From assembly GCF_021462825.1 (NCBI RefSeq), contig NZ_JAKEEB010000005.1, positions 292,160 to 356,159 of the forward strand: a DNA stretch of 64,000 nt, written 5' to 3'. The position numbers and the translations under genes were made by a program. This DNA comes from Streptomyces glomeratus. GTDB taxonomy: Bacteria > Actinomycetota > Actinomycetes > Streptomycetales > Streptomycetaceae. Shown piece by piece: positions 17,770 through 26,980 of the stretch. The notes below the pieces were generated by a model. It searched no databases. It saw only the letters and a program-made list of their open reading frames with translations, and was not told the origin of the DNA. Numbering within the stretch: the stretch's first letter is position 1; each line of letters starts with the position of its first letter.

Positions 17770-18252
17770 GTGAGCCGGTCCCGGACGCGGCCGGCCGCCG
17801 GCACCGGACCGGCGGCGGAGCTCGCACTGACCGGGGACCTCGCGCGTCCGGTCCGGCTGACCGTGCCGGACCTCGGCGCCTGGCCTCAGCACCGGGTGCG
17901 GGTCAGTTTCGAGTGCGCCACCGGCGGCGTACGGCACCACCGGTTCACCGGCCCGCTGCTGTACGACGTGCTGTCGGCCGCGGGGCCCGGCTTCGACCCC
18001 GCCCGCCGCAAGGACCGGCTGCGCTTCCTGATCGCCGTGACCGGCGCGGACGGCCATCACGCCCTGTTGACCTGGGCCGAGATCGACCCGGACTTCGGTC
18101 GGGCGCCCGTGCTGCTCGCGGGCGGTGCCGACGACACCCCGCTCGACCGGTCCGGGCCCCAACTGGTGCTGCCCCAGGACCGCTGCGGGGCACGGTACGT
18201 CAGCGGCGTCCGCGCGATACGGGTGGACGGCACGTTCGGTCCGGGGGCCTGA
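17770..18252 (+). CDS. Stand-alone sulfite-oxidase-type molybdopterin-binding domain protein
   Basis: 160 residues from GTG 17770, which has GGAGGT eight bases before it (a longer in-frame start at 17695 lacks this). The sequence matches the SUOX/YedY molybdopterin domain: LTVPDLGAWPQHRVRVSFEC, the candidate metal-ligating Cys in FECATGG, TGPLLYDVL, and the closing RYVSGVRAIRVDG. Full enzymes are 250-400 residues with dimerisation or heme modules, so this is a minimal domain without signal peptide. It may bind cofactor without catalysis or act on a small cytosolic substrate. Function unknown. Confidence 0.72.
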   Translation: MSRSRTRPAAGTGPAAELALTGDLARPVRLTVPDLGAWPQHRVRVSFECATGGVRHHRFTGPLLYDVLSAAGPGFDPARRKDRLRFLIAVTGADGHHALLTWAEIDPDFGRAPVLLAGGADDTPLDRSGPQLVLPQDRCGARYVSGVRAIRVDGTFGPGA

Positions 18253-18405
18253 CGGCGACGCGCCCCGGCGGGGGCGGGCTCCCGACACGTGATGTCACCG
18301 GCTCAGTGCGGCAACACCCGCCGTCTAGACTCTCCCCGCAACTGCCCGTGCGACATCGGCCGGGGACCGGGCCGCTCCTGCCACACCCGAAGGGTATTCG
18401 GCACT

Positions 18406-19536
18406 TTGATACGGATAGATTCAGTCACCAAGCGGTACCCGGACGGCACGGTGGCGGTCGACCGGCTGTCCTTGGAGATACCCGACCGCTCGATCACCGT
18501 CCTCGTGGGCCCTTCCGGCTGCGGCAAGACCACGACCCTTCGCATGATCAACCGGATGGTCGAGCCGAGCGAGGGAACGATCACCATCGACGGTGCCGAC
18601 ATCAGCCGGCAGCCGGTGAACTCGCTGCGCCGCTCGATGGGTTACGTCATCCAGAACGCCGGCCTCTTCCAGCACCGCACCATCGTCGACAACATCGCGA
18701 CCGTGCCCCGGCTGCTCGGCTGGAGCAAGGACCGGGCCCGGGCACGCGCCCGGGAGTTGATGGAACGGGTCGGACTCGACGCCTCGCTGGCCAAGCGGTA
18801 CCCGTACCAGCTCTCCGGCGGTCAGCAGCAGCGTGTCGGCGTGGCGCGGGCGCTCGCCGCGGACCCGCCGGTGCTGCTGATGGACGAGCCGTTCTCCGCC
18901 GTCGACCCGATCGTACGCAAGGGTCTCCAGGAGGAACTCCTCAGGATCCAGGACGAGTTGGGCAAGACCATCGTCTTCGTCACCCATGACATCGACGAGG
19001 CGATCCGGCTCGGCACGATGGTCGCCGTACTGCGCACCGGTGGCCGGCTGGCGCAGTACGCCCCGCCCGCCGAACTGCTCTCCTCCCCGGCCGACTCCTT
19101 CGTGGAGGACTTCCTCGGCACCGATCGGGGCATCCGGCGCCTGTCCTTCTTCACCTCCGAGACGCTGGAGCTGAAGAAGACACCGATCGTCGCCGTCGAC
19201 TCCACCGCCGAACAGATCGCCTCCCGCACCGACCCGGACACGCCGTACCTCCTCGTCACCGGCCTCGACGGAAGGCCGCTCGGCTGGAGCGAGCCGGAGG
19301 ACCTGGTCGCCGGGGAGATCGAGACGGAGCGACTGCTGCCGTACGGAAGGCCGTTCGTCCACGGCAAGGACTCGTTGCGTGCCGCACTCGACGCTGCCGT
19401 GCTCTCGCCCACCGGCTGGGCCGTCGCCGTGGACGGTGACGGACAGGTGATCGGCGCCGTCTCGCAGCAGACCATCGGCGAGGCCATCCGCAGCGCCCAC
19501 GCCGAGGGCCGCGACGACGCCAAGGTCGCCGGATGA
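18406..19536 (+). CDS. Glycine betaine/proline/choline-type ABC transporter ATPase (OpuCA/ProV-like)
   Basis: 376 residues from a TTG start at 18406 (MIRIDSVTKRYPDG), preferred over an upstream ATG at 18289 that would add a non-homologous leader. Walker A GPSGCGKTT (35-43), signature LSGGQQQR (136-143), Walker B VLLMDEPF (156-163) and H-loop THDIDEA identify the ATPase. The C-terminal 110 residues resemble paired CBS modules that sense ionic strength in OpuA-type osmoporters. First gene of an ATPase-permease-permease-binding protein set; it overlaps the next gene by four bases. A TAGACT -10-like element lies at 18326. Confidence 0.9.
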   Translation: MIRIDSVTKRYPDGTVAVDRLSLEIPDRSITVLVGPSGCGKTTTLRMINRMVEPSEGTITIDGADISRQPVNSLRRSMGYVIQNAGLFQHRTIVDNIATVPRLLGWSKDRARARARELMERVGLDASLAKRYPYQLSGGQQQRVGVARALAADPPVLLMDEPFSAVDPIVRKGLQEELLRIQDELGKTIVFVTHDIDEAIRLGTMVAVLRTGGRLAQYAPPAELLSSPADSFVEDFLGTDRGIRRLSFFTSETLELKKTPIVAVDSTAEQIASRTDPDTPYLLVTGLDGRPLGWSEPEDLVAGEIETERLLPYGRPFVHGKDSLRAALDAAVLSPTGWAVAVDGDGQVIGAVSQQTIGEAIRSAHAEGRDDAKVAG

Positions 19537-20243
19537 CCGGGTTCTTCGACATCCCCAGCGACCTCCAGCACAGCTGGCTCGGCCTGATCGGACTGCACCT
19601 GCGGGAGGCCCTGCTGCCGGTGCTGGCCGGACTGGTCGCCGCCCTGCCGATCGCCCAGCTGTGCGCGCGGTTCCGCTGGCTGTACCCGCCGGTGCTCGGC
19701 GTGACGACCGTGCTGTATGCCGTCCCGTCGCTGGCGTTCTTCGTCGTCCTCATCGACTACACCGGCCAGACCGAACTCACGGTGATGATTCCGCTGGCCG
19801 TCTACAGCCTGGTCGTGCTGGTCCCGGCGATCGTCGACGGCGTCCGCTCGGTGTCGCAGGAGACCCTCGCCGCGGCCACCGCCATGGGCTTCGGGCCGCT
19901 GCGCCGTTACCTCCAGGTGCAGTTGCCGATCGCCGTGCCCGCCATCCTCGCCGGGCTGCGGGTGGCGACCGTCTCCAGCATCAGCCTGGTCAGCGTGGGC
20001 GCGCTGATCGGCAACCAGGGCGCGCTCGGCAACCTGCTGGCCGACGCGATGTTCTACCACCGGCCCGTGCTGGCGGTGAACTCCGTGGTGACGACGGCCG
20101 TCCTGGCGATTCTCGTGGACGCCCTGCTGGTGCTCGTCCGGTTGGTACTGACGCCCTGGATGCCGCCCGGCGCGCGCCCGAAGCGGAAGGCAGCAGCGCG
20201 GCCCGAACCGGCCGCCGTCGCGGGGGAGGAGGCGGCCCGGTGA
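19533..20243 (+). CDS. ABC transporter permease (OpuCB/ProW-like)
   Basis: 236 residues with about six membrane segments. The binding-protein-dependent permease EAA-type loop is seen as SQETLAAATAMGFGPLRRYLQVQLP, which contacts the ATPase. Starts at ATGA overlapping the ATPase gene stop. Polar C-terminal tail of about 30 residues. Together with the next permease it forms the heterodimeric channel for compatible-solute uptake. Confidence 0.92.
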   Translation: MTGFFDIPSDLQHSWLGLIGLHLREALLPVLAGLVAALPIAQLCARFRWLYPPVLGVTTVLYAVPSLAFFVVLIDYTGQTELTVMIPLAVYSLVVLVPAIVDGVRSVSQETLAAATAMGFGPLRRYLQVQLPIAVPAILAGLRVATVSSISLVSVGALIGNQGALGNLLADAMFYHRPVLAVNSVVTTAVLAILVDALLVLVRLVLTPWMPPGARPKRKAAARPEPAAVAGEEAAR

Positions 20244-20908
20244 ACGTACTGAACTTCGTCAACGCCTTCTTCGGCGACAGCGCCCACTGGCACGGCTACG
20301 ACGGTATCCCGCACCGCCTGCTCGAACACGTCCAGTACTCGCTCACCGCACTCGGCATCGCCGCCGCCATCGGACTGCCGGTGGGCCTGGTCACCGGCCA
20401 CACCGGGCGCGGTGGCAATGCGCTGGCCCTCGTCGCGACCGCCGCCCGGGCACTGCCCAGTTTCGGGCTGCTGGTGCTGATGTTCGTGCTGCTCGGGCTC
20501 GGACTGCTGCCCGTGATGATCCCGCTGGTCGTCCTCGCCGTACCGCCGATCCTGGTCACCACGTACGAGGCCGTGCGCTCCGTCGACCCGTCCCCGGTGG
20601 ACGCTGCACGAGGCATGGGCATGACCGAGCCGAGGATCCTGCTGCGGGTGGAGGTCCCCGTCGCGCTCCCGCTGATTCTGAGCGGGCTGCGGTCGGCGGC
20701 CATCCAGATCGTGTCCACGGCCACCATCGCCGCGTACGTCAGTCTCGGCGGTCTCGGTCGGTACATCGTGGACGGCCTCTACCAGCGTGACTACGAGAAG
20801 GTCGTGGGCGGCGCCACGCTGGTGGCGGTTCTGGCGCTGGTGACGCTCACGGTGTTCTGGGCGGTGACCCGTGTCGCCGTGTCCCCGGGGGTGCGCAGGA
20901 GCGCCTGA
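20240..20908 (+). CDS. ABC transporter permease (OpuCD/ProW-like)
   Basis: 222 residues from GTG 20240, overlapping the previous gene as GTGA. Six hydrophobic segments and the EAA loop DAARGMGMTEPRILLRVEVP mark it as the second permease of the importer. The two permeases differ in sequence and so form a heterodimer. A strong hairpin follows the stop at 20917. Confidence 0.92.
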   Translation: MNVLNFVNAFFGDSAHWHGYDGIPHRLLEHVQYSLTALGIAAAIGLPVGLVTGHTGRGGNALALVATAARALPSFGLLVLMFVLLGLGLLPVMIPLVVLAVPPILVTTYEAVRSVDPSPVDAARGMGMTEPRILLRVEVPVALPLILSGLRSAAIQIVSTATIAAYVSLGGLGRYIVDGLYQRDYEKVVGGATLVAVLALVTLTVFWAVTRVAVSPGVRRSA

Positions 20909-20916
20909 CGGACGGC

Positions 20917-20938
20917 GCGGTCCCGATCCCGGGACCGC
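20917..20938 (+). terminator. Hairpin between permease and binding-protein genes
   Basis: Perfect 9-bp stem GCGGTCCCG / CGGGACCGC with an ATCC loop, eight bases after the permease stop. It should terminate or attenuate read-through so that the binding protein is set by its own promoter. Confidence 0.65.
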
Positions 20939-20990
20939 CACCGTTCGTCAACGGGCCACGCACCGAGGCCAATCGGTGACCAGATGGGAC

Positions 20991-21020
20991 TTGACTGACC
21001 CGGAACCGGCTGGATTGGAT
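20991..21020 (+). promoter_or_regulatory. Promoter of the binding-protein gene
   Basis: TTGACT - 18 bases - TTGGAT, giving a predicted start near 21027 and a leader of about 70 bases to the GTG at 21097. Confidence 0.55.
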
Positions 21021-21096
21021 CAGTGAGTGCGGTGCTCGCACCCCCGCACACAAGTGCCAGGTCCAGCCCCAACGCCCTCAGCCCGGAACGGGAATC

Positions 21097-22059
21097 GTGA
21101 CTTCTACCGCGAACACCAGCACGTCCAGCAGGAGACTCCCCGGCGCGGCCGCCGTCGCCCTCGCCGCCACGGCGGCACTGCTCGCGGGGTGTTCCTCGTC
21201 CTCCGACAACAAGTCCGACAACCCGCTCTCGGGCGACAAGGCGAGCGGTGACACCGTCGTCGTCGGCTCCAACAACTTCGCCGAGAGCATCCTGCTCGCC
21301 GACATCTACGGCGAGGCCCTCAAGGCCAAGGGCATCAAGGTCGCCTACAAGCCCAACATCGGCACCCGCGAGACCACCTACGGCCTGCTCAAGAACGGCT
21401 CCGTCACGGTCCTTCCGGAGTACAACGGCGCCCTGCTGGCCTATCTCGACAAGAAGGCGGCCCCGAAGACGGTCGCCGCCACGACGGCCGCGATCAACGC
21501 CAAGCTCGACTCCAAGCTGACGCTGCTCGACCCCGCGCCAGCGCAGAACAAGGACTCGATCACCCTCAACGCGGCGACCGCGAAGAAGTACCACCTCACC
21601 GACAAGTCCAGCATCGCGGACCTCAAGGACGCCGCCAAGGACCTGGTCATCGGCGCCTCGCCGGAGTTCCAGACCCGGCAGCAGGGCCTCGTGGGCCTGA
21701 AGTCCGTGTACAAACTGGAGTTCAAGTCCTTCAAGGCGCTCGACGCGGGCGGTCCGCTGACCCAGGCCGCGCTGCAGAAGAACACCGTGCAGGCCGCGGA
21801 CATCTTCACCACGGACCCGACCATCGCCAAGGAGAAATTCGTCGTCCTGCAGGACACGGAGAACCTCTTCGGGTTCGAGAACGTGCAGCCGCTCGTATCC
21901 AGGTCGGGGCTGCCGCAGAAGGGCGTCGACGCGCTCAACGCGGTCTCGGCCAAGCTCGACGGCGCCGCCCTGCTCGACATGGACGGCCAGGTGCAGCTCG
22001 ACGACAAGGACCCGCTCGACGTCGCCAAGGCCTGGCTGAAGTCGGTCGGCCTGGGCTGA
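21097..22059 (+). CDS. Compatible-solute ABC transporter substrate-binding lipoprotein (OpuCC/ProX-like)
   Basis: 320 residues. Lipoprotein signal with LLAGC, Cys32 lipidated, then a Ser-rich tether. The OpuAC-type binding fold follows: VVGSNNFAESILLADIYGEALKAKG, NIGTRETTYGLLKNGSVTVLPEYNGALLAYL, and the C-terminal domain (IGASPEFQTRQQG, AADIFTTDPTIAKEKFVVLQD). It captures a quaternary amine or related osmolyte for the upstream permeases. Aromatic-cage residues cannot be assigned without a model. GTG 21097 is the start. Confidence 0.92.
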   Translation: MTSTANTSTSSRRLPGAAAVALAATAALLAGCSSSSDNKSDNPLSGDKASGDTVVVGSNNFAESILLADIYGEALKAKGIKVAYKPNIGTRETTYGLLKNGSVTVLPEYNGALLAYLDKKAAPKTVAATTAAINAKLDSKLTLLDPAPAQNKDSITLNAATAKKYHLTDKSSIADLKDAAKDLVIGASPEFQTRQQGLVGLKSVYKLEFKSFKALDAGGPLTQAALQKNTVQAADIFTTDPTIAKEKFVVLQDTENLFGFENVQPLVSRSGLPQKGVDALNAVSAKLDGAALLDMDGQVQLDDKDPLDVAKAWLKSVGLG

Positions 22060-22081
22060 CCCGCACGCCCGGCCCGAGCCA

Positions 22082-22104
22082 GTGTCCCGGCCACCCGGGG
22101 ACAC
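22082..22104 (+). terminator. Hairpin after the ABC importer set
   Basis: GTGTCCC pairs with GGGACAC around a 9-base loop, 22 bases past the binding-protein stop. Confidence 0.5.
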
Positions 22105-22663
22105 GGTCGCCCGCGTCCCGCCCCTGGCGGGGCGCGGGAGCATACGCGGGACGGAAGGGGCGCCGGCTTCGGTGACCAGGCGGGCGAAAGGCGAAACCGC
22201 GGTGCCTCCGCCCGCCCGTGCTCCCTCCCCCCCGTCTCGCGGGGCCGTCCGCCCTCAGGCCGGGCGTCTTCGGTCTCCCGGCCGTTCCCGCCTCGGTCGG
22301 CGCGGCCCGCAGGAGCGCCCGGGCCGCGCCCGGAGACGGTCCCGCTCCTGGCCGCCCCTTCCTGAGCGGGCCCTGCCCCCGGTCGGCCGCCGCCGCTCCA
22401 CCGCCCGGCCGACCGGTTACTCTCCGTACACAGCTGTCGTCCCGCCGTACGTCCTGGTCCGCCGGCTGGCCGGCAGTGCCCCGTCGCCGGGGCTCGGCGC
22501 CGGGGATTCCGGGCCTCGGGCACCCCGGCCGGCCACGCTCCGGATGACGTCCGGCCCGCGGTGACGCATCCTTGCAGAGGTGCGATCGGGGTAACCGGAT
22601 GCCCTGAGCGAGCGAAGGGAGAGGTGCCGGCGCCTCCCCCTCGAAACCGGGCGGTGTGTGGGC
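22105..22663. other. Gene-free intergenic region
   Basis: About 560 bases with no frame that shows convincing codon bias and a ribosome site together. It is Cys/Arg-rich in all readings and looks non-coding. It must contain the VOC gene promoter; none is clear. Confidence 0.5.
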
Positions 22664-23464
22664 ATGGCCAAGAACGAGACGAGCGGCACGGGGGGAGTCT
22701 CCAGTGACGCGGTGTTCGGCGCGCCCTGCTGGGTCAGTCTGACCACGCGCGACGTCGAGACCACCGAGGAGTTCTACCGGGCCGTGTTCGGCTGGGAGTG
22801 GCGGCCGAACAGCCTCGGCGACCGGTTCAGGGTCGCGCAGGTGGACGGGGTGCCCGTCGCCGGGATCGCGGCCGTGGCCTCGATGTGGCAGATGGCCGTG
22901 GCCTGGACCGTGTACTTCGCGGTCCCGAGCGCCGACGACGTCGCGTCCCGCTGCCGCGAGCGCGGCGGCACGACGGCCGTCGGACCGCTCTCCCTGCCAC
23001 CCGGCCGGGCTGCCCTGCTCGCGGACCGCGACGGGGCCGTCTTCGGCATCTGGGAGGGCCGGCTCATAACGGACTGGGAGATGTGGCGCGAGGCCGCCCC
23101 CACCTTCATACGGCTGCACACCCGCAACGCCTTCGACGCCGCCATCTTCTACGGCGAGGTCCTCGACTGGGCCTCCTCGCGCAAGGGCTGCTGCGAGGTG
23201 CAGTACGACGGCGACGAGGTCGTCCTGCGCAGCGGGGACGTGGTGGTCGCGCGGATCCACTCGGGGGCCGTGGAGTCGGCGCCCGACCCCACGGTCCGCC
23301 CGCACTGGCAGGTGAACTTCGCGGTCGCGGACGTCGACGCCTGCGTACGGGCCGCCCGTACCCATGACGGCGAAGTGCTCCAGTGGGAGGAGGGGGCCGA
23401 GGAGGCGGTGCTGGCCGACCCGGACGGCGCCCGCTTCACGGTGACCTCCAAGCGGGAGCCCTGA
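22664..23464 (+). CDS. VOC (glyoxalase/dioxygenase fold) family protein, two modules
   Basis: 266 residues. Two vicinal-oxygen-chelate repeats: the first from APCWVSLTTRDVETTEEFYRAVFGWEW (about 20-130) and the second from FIRLHTRNAFDAAIFYGEVLDW to the end, closing with VLADPDGARFTV. Such duplicated proteins in Streptomyces are annotated hydrolase or bleomycin-resistance-like without demonstrated activity. Metal ligands are not all conserved. Start ATG 22664; a GTG two codons upstream is also possible. Transcribed alone. Confidence 0.8.
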   Translation: MAKNETSGTGGVSSDAVFGAPCWVSLTTRDVETTEEFYRAVFGWEWRPNSLGDRFRVAQVDGVPVAGIAAVASMWQMAVAWTVYFAVPSADDVASRCRERGGTTAVGPLSLPPGRAALLADRDGAVFGIWEGRLITDWEMWREAAPTFIRLHTRNAFDAAIFYGEVLDWASSRKGCCEVQYDGDEVVLRSGDVVVARIHSGAVESAPDPTVRPHWQVNFAVADVDACVRAARTHDGEVLQWEEGAEEAVLADPDGARFTVTSKREP

Positions 23465-23509
23465 GCCCGGAGCGACTGTGCGGGGCCCCGGGGTGTGACT
23501 TTCCGGGGG

Positions 23510-23929
23510 TCAGGGCGCGGCCGGGTCGACGGTGGGGGACTCCGCGCGCCGGCGGCGCAGCAGGCGTCGGCGTGGCTCCTGGTCCGGCAGCCAGCCGAAG
23601 GCCAGACAGCTGCCCGTCACGCCCAGCAGCAGGCCGATCAGGAAACCGCCGAGGTTGGACGTGAGCCAGGTGCCCAGGGACACCAGGACGCCGACGATCG
23701 AGTAGAAGAGCCGCTGCGCCGGGCTGAAGAGGATCAGCAGACCGCACAGCAGCATCACCACCGGCAGCAGATAGCCCGCCAGACCCTGCATGCCGATGTG
23801 CACGATCACCTTCAACGACGCCCTCTCCGTGAGGAGGATCTCCGTCCCGCCCAGCGCGAGCAGCAGCCCGCCCGAGAAGGGGCGGCTCACCCGCCGGCGC
23901 CGGAGGGCGGACCTCGCCCGGCCGGACAT
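23510..23929 (-). CDS. DUF6114 integral membrane protein
   Basis: 139 residues with three to four membrane segments (GGLLLALGGTEILL, AGYLLPVVMLLCGLLILF, SIVGVLVSLGTWL, GGFLIGLLLGVTGS) and a basic C-terminal tail. This is the DUF6114 partner that streptomycetes carry behind DUF6230. ATG 23929 shares its A with the TGA of the upstream gene (TGATG), so translation is likely coupled. Function unknown. Confidence 0.85.
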   Translation of the reverse strand: MSGRARSALRRRRVSRPFSGGLLLALGGTEILLTERASLKVIVHIGMQGLAGYLLPVVMLLCGLLILFSPAQRLFYSIVGVLVSLGTWLTSNLGGFLIGLLLGVTGSCLAFGWLPDQEPRRRLLRRRRAESPTVDPAAP

Positions 23930-24606
23930 CAGCACCCCGTGTCTTTGAAGCCGAGCTTGAGGCCGGGAAGCGTGAACACCCCGGCCGTGGTGGCGTAGTC
24001 AGTCTGACGCAGATTGCCGATGTGCACCGTGTCGGCCTGCTGGCTGAAGACGCCCTCGGCGCCCTTCACCCCGCCCTTGTCCAGGGTGCTCGCGTCGTTG
24101 CCGATCTCGATGCCGTGGAACGCGGCGTCGCCGGACATCACGGTCGAGTCGGTGGTCAGATCGCTCGCGGTCACCTTGTCCTTGCCGCCGCCCGCGGTGA
24201 TGTACAGGTTGGTCCCGCCCAGGTCGACGCTCTGGCACAGCTTGGTGAGCGTCGCGTTCTTCACCACGGAGGTGACGACCAGCACCTGGCCGCCGGTGTC
24301 GCCGGCGTTCGGGCTGTCCTCCGCCATCGTGTCGAGGTCGCCGAACTGCTCGAAGCCGGTGCCGTCCAGGTCGGCGGCGGTGACCGTGAAGGGCATGCCG
24401 GAGATCGCGAACTGCACGCCCAGCGCACCCTGGGCGGTCATGATCGCGAGACCCGCGGCGATCGCGGTCGCAGGCACCGCCATCACCGCGGCGCGGCGGA
24501 GGCGGACCCGCCCGCATCTTGCGGGGGGTGTCCCGAGGGAGGAACCGCTTTCCGGGTGCGCGGGGGTGGAACCGGGGGACGCCGTGGCGTCCGAGGACGA
24601 GGCCAT
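23929..24606 (-). CDS. DUF6230 family secreted or membrane-anchored protein
   Basis: 225 residues from ATG 24606 (AGGAGC upstream). A polar 35-residue leader with basic residues precedes one membrane segment (AAVMAVPATAIAAGLAIM). The exterior part is beta-rich with Gly/Asp/Thr (TVTAADLDGTGFEQFG, VLVVTSVVKNATLTKLCQSV, GGTNLYITAGG) as in DUF6230. Paired with DUF6114, probably a surface complex in hyphae; the role is not known. A good sigma-HrdB-like promoter lies 142-170 bases upstream. Confidence 0.85.
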   Translation of the reverse strand: MASSSDATASPGSTPAHPESGSSLGTPPARCGRVRLRRAAVMAVPATAIAAGLAIMTAQGALGVQFAISGMPFTVTAADLDGTGFEQFGDLDTMAEDSPNAGDTGGQVLVVTSVVKNATLTKLCQSVDLGGTNLYITAGGGKDKVTASDLTTDSTVMSGDAAFHGIEIGNDASTLDKGGVKGAEGVFSQQADTVHIGNLRQTDYATTAGVFTLPGLKLGFKDTGC

Positions 24607-24747
24607 GTCTGCTCCTGGGCATGGGGAATGCGGGTAGGGCTGCACTGGCGGGTGTCCTGGCGCGGACAGCGGCCTCCGTGCGACGTCTCCTCACACCTCC
24701 CGGTGAGTGCCAGGGCTTTCACATGGCACGGCAGTGACCGTGCGAGG

Positions 24748-24776
24748 AAGTTACCGGTGGTTACACTCAGGGTCAA
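24748..24776 (-). promoter_or_regulatory. Promoter of the DUF6230-DUF6114 operon
   Basis: On the minus strand TTGACC - 17 bases - TAACTT, a near-consensus vegetative promoter, with about 135 bases of leader before ATG 24606. Confidence 0.65.
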
Positions 24777-24830
24777 GGGAGCTGTGAGGGAATGGTGGCG
24801 AGGGTGTGAACCTCAACTTCACCGCTTGTA

Positions 24831-25824
<994 letters not shown>

Positions 25825-25837
25825 GGCCCGGCGCGCA

Positions 25838-25869
25838 GGCCGCCCCGGACCGAGCGGGACGGGGCGGCC
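25838..25869. terminator. Bidirectional terminator
   Basis: GGCCGCCCCG and CGGGGCGGCC form a 10-bp perfect stem with a 12-base loop between the convergent 25162 and LPMO genes. Confidence 0.75.
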
Positions 25870-25881
25870 GTCCCGGCCGGC

Positions 25882-26790
25882 TCACCCGCGCCGGCGGCGC
25901 AGCGTCAGCGCGGCACCGCCGGCGAGTACCGCGAGCACCGCGGCACCGCCCGCCAGCAGCGGGACCGACGGACCATCGTCCCCAGCGTGCACGGTGGCCG
26001 CCGCCGGAGAGCCGGCCACGGTGGCGGCCGCCGCGCTCGGCGCCGTGGAACCGCTCGGCGCCGAATCGTCCGGGGACGGTGCGGGGGTGCCCTTCTTCTC
26101 GTCGGCGCCGGAGGCACCGGGGGCGCCCGACGCACCGGAGGCGCCTGATGCACCGGAGGCGCCCGACGCGGGGAAGACCACGTCGGAGCACGAGTAGTAC
26201 GTGTCCGTCGTGCTCGTGTTCCGCCAGATCGTGTAGAGCACGTGGTGGCCCGAACGGTCCGCCGGGAGCGTCGCCCGGATCCGGTACGCGCCCTTCGTCA
26301 ACGGCGGGTCCGTGACCTTGGCGAAAGGCTTCGCCGGAAGGTCGGACCAGGTCAACGGCTTCGTGTGGTCGTATCCCGGTTTCGTCAGGAACAGCTCGAA
26401 CGTGCCCGTGTGCGGGATGGTCGAGCTGTACGTCATCGTCAGCGCGGCCCCGGGCGCGAGCCGGGTGGAGGGCCAGTCCGCGCGCGCCAGGTCGAGGCCC
26501 CGGTAGGCGGGCAGCCCGCCGCTGCACAGCCGGCCGTCCGGGATGAGCTGCCGGTCCCTGCCGTTCACGTCCGCCACCCGCAGGTTGTCCCAGGCCGTGA
26601 ACGGGGCGCCGTCCGCCGTGACCGCCGCCCGGCACGCGGCGGTGCGCTCCCGGCCGCCGCCCTCGGGCGAACAGGCGACGACCCGGCTGACCGGGTCCGT
26701 GGGCGCGCCGTGGGCGAGGGCCGGGGTCGCGGGCAGCAGCGTGACCGCCACGGCGACGGCGGCCGCGGCGATGGTGCGGTGTGCGGTCAT
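25882..26790 (-). CDS. AA10 lytic polysaccharide monooxygenase with C-terminal membrane anchor
   Basis: 302 residues. Copper enzyme that oxidatively cleaves chitin or cellulose. The signal peptide ends ALA before His27, the N-terminal His of the copper brace; His127 (IPHTGTFELF) is the second and Phe206 (SDVVF) the likely axial residue. The domain ends near 208. Residues 209-270 are a linker starting with Ser-Gly-Ala repeats, and 273-297 are a membrane helix followed by RRRRG, so the enzyme is predicted to be tethered to the cell surface, with no sortase motif. Most secreted AA10s carry a binding module or none. Divergent from the 26981 gene across 190 bases. Confidence 0.88.
   Translation of the reverse strand: MTAHRTIAAAAVAVAVTLLPATPALAHGAPTDPVSRVVACSPEGGGRERTAACRAAVTADGAPFTAWDNLRVADVNGRDRQLIPDGRLCSGGLPAYRGLDLARADWPSTRLAPGAALTMTYSSTIPHTGTFELFLTKPGYDHTKPLTWSDLPAKPFAKVTDPPLTKGAYRIRATLPADRSGHHVLYTIWRNTSTTDTYYSCSDVVFPASGASGASGASGASGAPGASGADEKKGTPAPSPDDSAPSGSTAPSAAAATVAGSPAAATVHAGDDGPSVPLLAGGAAVLAVLAGGAALTLRRRRG
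26114..26167 (-). repeat. Three tandem 18-bp units in the LPMO linker
   Basis: The unit GCACCGGAGGCGCCTGAT recurs three times (two to three base differences) and encodes the Gly-Ala-Ser repeat of the linker. Copy number may vary between strains. Confidence 0.75.
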
Positions 26791-26980
26791 CCGGTGTCTC
26801 CAGGCGCATCGGGTCCGGCGGGTGCGTACCGAGGAGTACGGGGGAACGGCGACGCGCGTTCACCCACGGCGCCCAGGGTGCGCGAAGAGCGGTGGTCGCA
26901 GCGCGGCGGACGCCTGTCGTGGAGCGCTCCTGACTTGCCGTCGCTCGGAGCCGGGCGGTGGTGGCGGTTAGCGTAGGGCC

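Noticed and set aside
22082..22564. Possible 160-residue gene in the intergenic region
   Set aside because: Arg/Pro-rich composition, no ribosome site and no domain; overlaps a likely terminator.
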